Positions 1 through 9,399 of a stretch of 64,000 nt of DNA are shown piece after piece. Source of the stretch: Panulirus ornatus. Lineage: Eukaryota; Arthropoda; Malacostraca; Decapoda; Palinuridae. Made by a program: the position numbers and the translations under genes. The DNA lies in assembly GCF_036320965.1 (NCBI RefSeq), contig NC_092279.1, positions 17,994,741-18,058,740 of the forward strand. Direction: 5' to 3'. The notes below the pieces were generated by a model. That model made no database searches. It had not been told where the DNA came from and was given only the letters and a program-made list of their open reading frames with translations. The number at the start of each line of letters is the position of its first letter. The stretch's first letter is position 1.

Positions 1-37
<37 letters not shown>
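1..37. repeat. (TA)n microsatellite
   Basis: Pure TA dinucleotide run cut by the window edge. Confidence 0.95.
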
Positions 38-39
<2 letters not shown>

Positions 40-118
40 TGATAACCGCGAGGGAATATGAATAATTAAGTTCCAACTGCACTTCCGTTTAACAGCATCT
101 TCAGAGGAAATAAAAGAA
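38..118. mobile_element. Diverged MITE-end remnant
   Basis: The stretch with 'taagttccaactgcacttcc' followed by 'catcttcagaggaa' resembles the terminal and subterminal part of the MITE at 7092-7304 (its version: gttcccaagtgcacttt, then atcatcaggggaga). It sits directly after a TA run. Only one end is recognisable. Confidence 0.35.
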
Positions 119-144
119 TGAGATACAAGATTATGAACAATATG

Positions 145-464
145 TTAATCGTACTTGTCACCGTCTGGTATTCTTTGGCAGGTTCTTCCACCTTGTTTGA
201 GGAGTTTGATGCACTTGAAGGTGGGTGTAGAATATATCTTCACCAAATCAAACAGCAGCAACTTAATGCTGGTAGTGAAAGTAGTGGTGTTGGAGGAATC
301 GGTGGCGATGTCGATATAAGTAGTAGTGTTAGTGCTGGGGTTGCTGGTACTAACGACCGGGGACGTGATGTTCGGAGGCGCCGGGCGCTCGGCTGTCGAG
401 GCGTAGAACTTTGTCAACATTGTTTCCTCATCGGACCTTCCGGCCACCCTCACCATTTCCGACG
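145..464 (-). CDS. Exon B of the unrecognised gene
   Basis: The acceptor cttccgccctcag precedes 464. The frame stays open for 105 codons to a TAA and ends ...PDGDKYD. The Thr/Ser/Asn-rich middle looks like an extracellular linker. Whether the 3' end is the stop or an internal donor is unresolved. Confidence 0.45.
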
Positions 465-868
465 CTGAGGGCGGAAGCAGAAAGATCAAATGATTAAGTT
501 GGACTAATGAACCAGATAATATCAAAGTAAAAAAATATTAGGAATGTTTGTCGGACATTCTGCACGCCTTTCGAAAATGATTCTAATATTTCATTTCATG
601 ACGTGACGCTTCATTCCCGACTTCAGCTGTTTCCTTATACGTAGTGATTATTAAGTGTATACTAAGAGGTTTTATGTACGCATAAGGGATTCTCGGAAGA
701 TTCAGTGGGAGTCCTGAGGATGCGAGAAATATTGTAGTATACAGAGTACTTACCGGGTGAGGTAGTGCGCCGGTCTGCGTGGACGGAGACGCTAGCGGCA
801 AACTTCAGTTCCTCTGGTGTTGGTGGGGGCGGCGCCCGGATGTACGTCACGGAGGCTGCCATCAACAT
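145..868 (-). CDS. Unrecognised two-exon gene, possible secreted or membrane glycoprotein N-terminus
   Basis: I do not recognise the family. Exon A (754-868) ends in a strong donor (CCCG|GTAAGT). Exon B begins at 464 after a good pyrimidine-rich acceptor (cttccgccctcag). The phases fit (1 nt plus 2 nt) and the joined frame runs to a TAA at 145-147, about 144 aa. Exon A has a short hydrophobic start, then a PPPPTPEE stretch; the frame stays open upstream of the ATG and is also hydrophobic (LSASLLMLMAAS), so a signal peptide begun in an upstream exon is possible. Exon B is rich in Ser, Thr and Asn with N-glycosylation sequons (NIT, NTT twice). A second possible donor inside exon B (TTTG|GTGAAG) means the real 3' end could continue beyond the window. 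Compatible splice sites favour a real gene, but without homology this is tentative. Confidence 0.5.
754..868 (-). CDS. Exon A of the unrecognised gene
   Basis: 38 codons plus one base, ending in a consensus GTAAGT donor. A Met codon at 868 is the first in this frame after an upstream stop, but a spliced upstream start is equally possible. Confidence 0.5.
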
Positions 869-3340
869 TAGCAGAGAAGCGGATAGAACTCCTCGCGGGC
901 ATCAAATGGATGGTGAGGTAGCACAAAATAGGAAGAGCAGAGGAAAATATATTAAATATGAAAAGCTAGTACCTGCAAAGTGCAAGGAATAAAAGCAATG
1001 AAGAAAACGAGCAGAATACTCAAGAAAACGGAAATGGCAAATCAATGAAACAGTAGGAAAAGTCGCCTTTGAACATAAAGGGAACTTTTCTATGAATGCA
1101 TTCAAAATGAAATATAGTAATGATATTTAGAAAACTCTAAATCGCAAATAAATGTATATGAGGATCAGATTCTTAGAAGTAATGCACTGCATGAAGTTTA
1201 CAATATCATGATTATTTCAGCAACAAATTCAATACGACAGACCACAAAGCGAACAACAAAAGACTAACAACTATGGCTCTAGCGATATGGGGCAACTGAA
1301 GATACAATTTACCTTTTGTCCCACAGGAATCGTCTTGATGCTGTATGGGTGAGGGTGTGAGGATTACTAAGGGTGAACAGGACTTAAGGGAGGCGATAGA
1401 GGGAGTCAGAGGGAAGAAGTGAGAGATGAACAAGAGAGAGAGAAAATAAAGAAGGAAGAGAAGGAAGCATCGTCTCCAACAGTGGTAATGCATGAGGAAC
1501 CTAGAATTGTCGTAGCCTAATAGGTATTCACTCGTCAAACCCCCAACACGCCTTGCAGTAATAGGAATCCTACACTTCTATCTGCTTCACTTATAATGCT
1601 TCGAAAACTTGGGTGTTAAGGCTACCTCACTGTACGAACAGTTATGCTGCTTCCAGTAGCTTAATCACTCTAGTAACTCTGTTACGTCAGTTGCTTTACT
1701 GCTCCATTATTTCTATTGTTTTTAACTATGTCACTTTGTCAGTAGTTCAATTGTTTATGGTTTCACTTGCGATATTGCTCCTGCAGTTGTTGCTTCAACC
1801 GCTTATTCGTCGTCATTTTTTGCTTCAGTTGCGTTACTGCTATAGTCGATTTGATGCTTAAGCTTCGTTACTGTGGCAACAGGTCTGTTACTTCAGCCTC
1901 ATTACTGTTCCAGGAGTTGTAATGGATCATCAGCCCTTAACTGCTTCAAGTGTCTCATTACTGCAGAATTCTGATCGTTTGAGTCACTTTCACTCATCAG
2001 CTCAGTCTATTCTTACGGCAGTCTTAGTTCCACCGGGGTTCTGCATCTTGAACGTAACTACTTCCTGCCTGTCGAAATTACAATGGGACTGATAGAAAAA
2101 AATAATACTCCTTGCCTCAATAACTTCATCGCACACTTTTCTTCGATCATTTGACTTACTCTTTATTTCAATCAACTGTATTGTATAACCTTTTATGTCA
2201 ATAAATAAACTGAAACACAATAACAACCATCAGTTACTGAGGAAATTGTATTTGTTCGGGGGTCTCAAAATACGCTGAAACTTGTGTACACAGACGGCTT
2301 TCGCTGTAGACCCCCATGCGTTCACAGTTGTCATTCCAAAATGGGATATACACGCAAACTACATGTTACATACTGCCCAAGAAATATATCTTAAATTCTG
2401 ACAAACTATGATAATAAGATATATCAGCATTAGATGTATTTCTTTTCCATCAGTGAAGCCGTTCACTTGTTACAGTTATTAATCCTGATTTGTTCTTCCT
2501 ATGCCCATAGCACAAAATAGCTTCATCACTCAAGCAACAGACATACCTTGAAACGTATTAACGTAGCCAAAAAAAGCAGTAACCAAGATTTTTTTTCCAA
2601 CTTTCGATCATCTTTTTTATGTACAATTTATGTGTTGGGCATAACTCAAATTCTGGTTAGATGACTCAATAGCAGTCGGGAACCATTAAAATCCGACAAT
2701 ATACACGGAAAACAAATATTATCATACAGAACACCAACAATCGAAATGTAGTAAACTCCCGTCACATAGGCAAAAGAGTCTGCTTCGTCAGCACTCTTTT
2801 CACAACGATATCTCTTGCTAACGTGTCTCATTACAGGGAAAACTCGTGCAGCTGCAGCAGACACGGTGCTGCATCTGTACCACAGTTTCCCGGACCCATG
2901 ACAGACACGGTGGTTGAATCCACGCGTCTTTATTTAGCAACAGGAAAGTTTGTTTCGATACTTTGACCCCTCATGTTGTTTTGACTCATGTCCATGTCCT
3001 TATTGGGTATTGATTTTGATTACGTTTCTGATTTGGTTCTCATATTTTGATAGTGATCCAAGATACTGATTCCGCAAAAGAAATCGTTTTCTTTATTGCA
3101 AAACTGAGATTTACACATTCTTACCCCATGTGTATCTGTGCTAGATCCTTCACTTCTGTTAATAGGCAACACGAACGCCTGTGGTCTAAATTATAACCTT
3201 GCTAACAAGCTGCCTCGTGAAGAATTCCTTCACACTTCATTTAATATATATCGCAATAAAATTTCAATACCTATCTCCTTATCAATTACCCGTTCCTGCT
3301 GAATCGTCGATACAATTATCTTTATTTGTCGTTGTTGTTA
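869..3340. other. Intergenic, no gene recognised
   Basis: No exon-like homology seen. From about 1613 to 1960 there is a degenerate, irregular repetition of GTTACTGC and TGCTTCAG words that gives one open + frame of low complexity; I read it as decayed simple repeat. The rest is anonymous AT-rich sequence between the divergent 145-868 gene and IRAK1BP1. Confidence 0.5.
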
Positions 3341-3349
3341 GCTGAGAAA

Positions 3350-3480
3350 GCACGGCCAACTGAGACCAGGTTCTCATTCTATCGACCAACCCGAGGGTGG
3401 ATTAACAATTGGGTTGACTGTGGACCAATTGCCCCAACTAGGATTCGAACCTGTGAGCTCGACACTAGGCATATTAATAA
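3350..3480 (-). mobile_element. tRNA-derived SINE (copy 1)
   Basis: On the - strand an RNA polymerase III B-box-like word (GGTTCGAATCC) is followed by a family-specific body (GGTCCACAGTCAACCC). The body recurs at 22400-22500 (-) and at the right end of the window (+). Known biology: B-box plus shared tail is typical of tRNA-derived SINEs. Confidence 0.65.
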
Positions 3481-3823
3481 TAAAATATCTGACTTCTACA
3501 CTCCACCGGAAATATAAATATTGAATGACATTTAAGTCAACTTTGCACTCTATTCGTTTGGGATAATGAAGTCATTCGATCTTAGGGCACTACTTTCCAT
3601 AAATGTGTTTCTGTGTAAATACCAGAACCATATCACAAATGATTCCCACATGCATTACGATGTCTCCTTATTGAAAAACTGTATCACGTAAAATATGAGG
3701 CAAGAATCAGCGAAATTAAAAGCCTTGAAATAACTGACAATGCTGTCCATACCCCTTACTGCATGTCAGTCTACCGCTTTATCACACACACACCGGATTG
3801 GCAACCTGTGGTGAGGTCCGAGC

Positions 3824-3973
3824 ATGAACGAAATAGTGGAGGTGGTGGGCATTGGGGAGGTGGAAGTTCGCCCACAACTGGCCTCCATAACCCTCTTCAT
3901 CTCGTCACAGAAGCCCACACTAGATGAGTGTAGAGCCTCGGTAGAGAAGCGCCGTCCGTATGTCTACCACACG
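3824..3973 (+). CDS. IRAK1BP1: IRAK1BP1 exon 1
   Basis: 50 codons, phase 0 end at ACG|GTCAGT. In-frame TGA at 3812-3814 fixes the start. The ORF reads 34 codons into the intron, but homology stops near RRPYVYHT. Confidence 0.8.
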
Positions 3974-6497
3974 GTCAGTGACATTCCTGGTAACTGGTCT
4001 GGTCGAATACTTACTGCACTGAGTTATATGTGTTTGTATACATTATATTCTCGGCAGCGTTACCAAAATAGGTGAAGATTTTACAAAGAAAATATATAGA
4101 ATTATCCTCACCGCTCGATTAGAGATGCCTGATTTCCTGTCATTTTGCTTTCAAGCGCTTGTATCATCTCAACCTCTTGATGTTCTCCCGGGAAGTCCAC
4201 AGGAAACAAATTGCTTCCTCCCACTCTTGACATTGTTTGCTGTATGACTATATTCCTAAGATGCTTAAATTAAACATAGACAGTTATTGATATATGAGAC
4301 ATTCATTCTACTGCTGATACTCTGCATTGTGTACGTACAAAACTATTCTACCTATTCAGAATCGATTTTCCGATATATTCCCATTGTGCTACAGAAAAAT
4401 GGGTCTATTTACTGCAAAACTTACAACAAAGACATTGCATATAAGTATACTGTTCACACAATGTAGTTCGGAAATATGTTAAGCCTATTTACATGGATTT
4501 CAGCTTAATATCAACAAAGCGGCGAAGGAGGTGAGCGAGGCGGAGGAGGTGAGGGTAGGGGAGGCCGGAGGGGTTGTGCTCGTTGTCATGGTGACGGCCA
4601 CGTTGTCCGCCGACGTTGCCAGACGCGCTGTCAACACTGTTGTGGAGAAGCTCTCCAACGTCACTGTCGAAAAGGTGGAGTTTTCTTTTAGCAAATGGTT
4701 GGTTGATACAGATGCACAGGCACGTAAGAGTTTAATGATGAAAACATATTACTAGTCAGGATGAAGAGAATTGGAAACTGGCTGGACGAATCGTACTGGT
4801 GTCCCCCGTTGAACTCTTTCTATATACAGTAGTTATATATGAATTTCTTTTCATCAGCATTTTATTATATTTTCTGCCCTTTGAATATTAGAATGTTCAC
4901 TAGTGGAGTACATGATATATAAATACAATTTTCTTCCTAATGCGTGCAAAGCGCAACGCTTCTCCTGCCAGTGGCCTTAATGTTTGCATTAGACATTATC
5001 ACTTGGTATGAAATTTCTTCGTCGTTTATTTTTTTTCTAATGGAGTACAGTGTACACATTTGCCAGGTTCGAGCCTAGCACGACGTCTCGTCTGGACATC
5101 ATCCCCCTCTTTCTTCTGCCAGAACTAGCTTACCTTGTGTGCATGTGTATGGGTTCATTTTCGTGTGTGTGTATGTGTAGTTTGTCGTGAAACACTGTAT
5201 GATGTATCAAGAATCGTCAAGATTAAGCTTGACATGAGCTTCTGTCTATAACAAGACTGTTCTAGAGTGCCACTACTGGGAGAGGTCGTGTGTGTATGTG
5301 TAGTAAGGGTGCCATTAATGGCAGAGGTTGGGTGTCTATTCTCGGATTGCCATTAGTGGCATAGGTCGATTGTCTGTTCTTGGGGTGCCATTACCGGCAC
5401 AGGTTAGGCGTCTGTTCTCGGGATGCCATTACTGGCACAGGTCGGCTCGTGCGTGACTGTTATTATAGCGCGCTTTAGTTGGATCTGTGTGGATGAAGCA
5501 CCTGTCATAAATCCATATACTTTAAATAGCTTTTCCGCAGATGGCAGACTTATGCAGTTGATAAAGTCCCACGCTGAAATCATGGGTAGGATACGAGGTT
5601 ACGGCAACACGGATGAAGACTCATTAATACTACTGCAACAACTTACAAGAACTATATCATTTTGAATGGATAAATAATGCAAATTTCTGAACGTGCGCAA
5701 AAGAGTACGGAAGAAGGTGAATGTACCAGAAATGAAACGCTTGACGACAATCTGTGTTGTTAAGAATGAAAAGTGACAAGCTTCGAGAGAGGCGTAGTAG
5801 TAAGAATATGGTTGAGAGCTGAAAAGGATGCACTCAAATGATTTGGGCATATGGGAGTAAGGAGGGGCTGCCTAAGCGAGTATGTGTTAAGAGTGTAGGG
5901 AACAAAGAAAGAGACCAAAGATGTGTTGAAAGATTTTTAGTTATTGGGGCCTGAACATGCAGGAGGGTGTGAGGCATGCATGGAAGAAAGCAAATGAGCG
6001 ATATGGTATACTAGAGGTGACGTGCTGTTAATGAGCTTAATCAGAAAATATGAAGCTCTCAGGGGAAAGTACAGAGAATTTTGTTGGGCTTGACTATGGA
6101 TAGCAGAGCTCTGATCGGTTCACTACACAAGAAAGCGAGAGAATGGATGTGATCAAATGACATTCTACGTCTTTTGTGAAGCTAACCTGCTACACAGGAA
6201 ATGGCAGACTTGTATGAAAACATTTCATACTTTACAGCTTCTGCTGCATTGGTGGGGTAACATCAGGAACACAGGAAAAATGGCCTCATATGCACAAACC
6301 TATGCTCTGGCTGTCACGTGTAATGCTCAAGATCAGAGCATACCATCCATAGCCAAGCTCCATAAATTACATTACGGTTTGCCTTGACTAGTTCAAAAGC
6401 CCTGCTTTTCAGTCGTTTAACAGCACATCACCACATTGATTCAGTTCACTGTATTCCATGCATGCCTCTCACACTCCTGGATACATATGACAGTTAG

Positions 6498-6572
<75 letters not shown>

Positions 6573-9326
6573 GAGGTGGAAAGATGGAGTGAAAAAGATT
6601 TTGAGTGATCGGGGCCTGAACATGCAGGAGGGTGAAAGGCGTGCAAGAAATAGAGTGAATTGGAACGATGTGGTATACCGGGGTCGATGTGCTGTCAATG
6701 TATTGAACCAGGACATGTGAAGCATTTTGGGTAAACCAAGGAAAGTTCTGTGGGGCCTGGATGTGGAAAGGGAGCTGTGGTTTTGGTGCATTATACATGA
6801 CAGCCAGAGACCGAGTGTGAACGAATGTGGTCTTTGTTGTCTTTTCCTAGTGCTACCTTGTGCACATGCCGGGGGAGAAGGTTGTCATTTCATGTGTGGC
6901 AGGGTGGCGACGGGAATGAATAAGGGCGTGTGTGGCCATGTATGTATATACATGTGTATGTGGGTGGGTTGGGCCATTCTTTCGTCTGTTTCCTTGCGCT
7001 ACCTCGCTAACGCAGGAGACAGTGACAAAGTATAATAAATGAATATAAAATATATATATTGGAAAGGATCACAATTTTGTGTGTAATCAAGTATATTCCT
7101 GCAAGTCCACGGGGAAAATGAAACATGATAAGTTCCCAAGTGCACTTTGGTTTACCAAATGGCGTCCTAGCTACGTCTCTTTGTTGTATATCAACTGACT
7201 GTTATATTTCTTTCTTGTATCTCCCCTGATGATGTGATTACTACACGAAAGTGCATTTGGGAGCTTATCGTGTTTCATTTTCCCTGTGGACTCACAGGAA
7301 TATATATACATACATAAACATAGACATATATACACATGTACATAATTCATACTTGCTGCCTTTATTCATTCCCATCACCTCCCGCCACACATGAAATGAA
7401 AACCCCTCCCCCCCGCATGCGCGCAAGGTAGTGCTAGGAAATGACAACAAAGGCCACATTCGTTCACACTGTCTCTAGCTGTCATGTATAATGCACCGAA
7501 ACCACAGCTCCCTTTCCACATCCAGGCCCCACAAAACTTCACATGCCCTGGTTCAATTCATTGAAAGCATGTTGACCCCAGTATACCACATCGTTCCAAT
7601 TCACTCTATTCCTTGCATGCCTTTCACCATCCTGCATGTTCAGGCCCCAATCTCTCAAAATCTTTTCCACTCCATCTTTCCACCTCCAATTTGGTCTCCC
7701 ACTTCTTGTTCCCTCCACCTCTGACACATATATCCTCTTTGTCAATCTTTCCTCACTCATTCTCTCCATGTGACCAAACCATTTCAAAACTCCCTCTTCT
7801 GCTCTCTCAACCACACTCTTTTTATTACCACACATCTCTCTTACCCTTTCATTACTTACTTGACCAAACCACCTCACACCACATATTGTCCTCAAGCATC
7901 TCATTTCCAACACATCCACCCTCCTCTGCATAACTCTATCTATAGCCCACGCCTCGCAACCATATAACATTGTCGGAACCACTATTCCTTCAAACATACC
8001 CATTTTTGCTTTCCGAGATAACTTTCTCGCTTTCCACACATTTTTCAGCGCTCCCAGAACTTTTGCCCTCCCCCATCCTGTGACTCACTTCCGCTTCCAT
8101 GGTTCCATTTGCTGCCAAATCCACTCCCAGATACCTAAAACACATCACTCCCTCCAGTTTTTCTCCATTCAAACTTACCTCCCAATTATATACATAAACA
8201 CCCATACATGCACATATACATACATATACAAGCACACATATATACGTATGTACATAATCACACTTGCTTCTCTTCATCCATTCCTGGCGCTACCCCATCC
8301 CACAGGAAACAGTATCGCTACCTCCTGCTTCAGTGAGGTAGCGCCAGGAAAACAGACAAAAAATGCCACATTCCTTCACACTCAGTCACTACCTGTCATG
8401 TGTAATTCACCAAAACCACAGCCCCTTTTCCACATCCAGGCCCCACAGACCTTACCATGGTTTACCTCAGATGTTTCACATGCCCTAATTCTGTCCATAT
8501 ATATAGCACCTTAAGAATGACAACAAACATTGTGTACTACTTTGATTATGATAATTACCAGTTAGTGTACCGACACTCATCGACATCCCTGTCAGAGGGA
8601 AGGGTGGAAGCAGCAAGAAGAGCAGCAGAGGAGGCAAAACAACGGGCAGTGGTCATGGCAGCAGCTGTGGATGGCACACTTGGAGTATGTCTCACTGTGA
8701 AGGAGGATACCTGTAAGCATATCGCCATCAATGAAGGTAAAACACAACTACGAAGGATGGGTCAATCCAAGTTCCTAGATTAATTCACATATTTCTCAGT
8801 ATTTATAAGGTTAGAACTAGGCTGCAAAGAGAGACATGTTCGCACACAACAGAGCCAATTTGATATCCAAATAAAATGGATACATGACAATAATTTAAAA
8901 AATGTTCCCTTATATGAGATGATAGAAATTCATTCTGGAATCTCCTCTTTTTATTATTATCAATTAAATTCTAAACCATTTTATAGGGCTTTGGCAATTT
9001 CAAGAATGCAGTACAAGAGGAATTCTGCTAGGAAATGATGTACTCTTCTGAGGAGAGAAAGTCCTTGCCAAGACTCTACTTCTTTCCATCTGTTGATGAT
9101 AATACAGTCTTACCAAAAATGGCCTCTCACTCACTGTGTTACCACGAACACGTGGTGCTCACTAAATTCTGTGTAGAGGTTAATAGATTTTAAGGATTCT
9201 AACCACCTTATCTTTGGTTTTATTACATCATAATGTTTGGAAATACATGCACATGCATTCATTTCTGATATTCTAAGGAACAAAGATGGATCCTGCTTTC
9301 ATTAATCCCTTAACTAATCCAGACAG

Positions 9327-9399
<73 letters not shown>

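Noticed and set aside
1613..1861. 82-codon ORF as a gene
   Set aside because: Lies in a degenerate repetition of GTTACTGC/TGCTTCAG words; no splice context or homology.
6436..6798. ORFs with YIYIYI runs (also at 15684, 42034, 42077)
   Set aside because: They are translations of (TA)n microsatellites.
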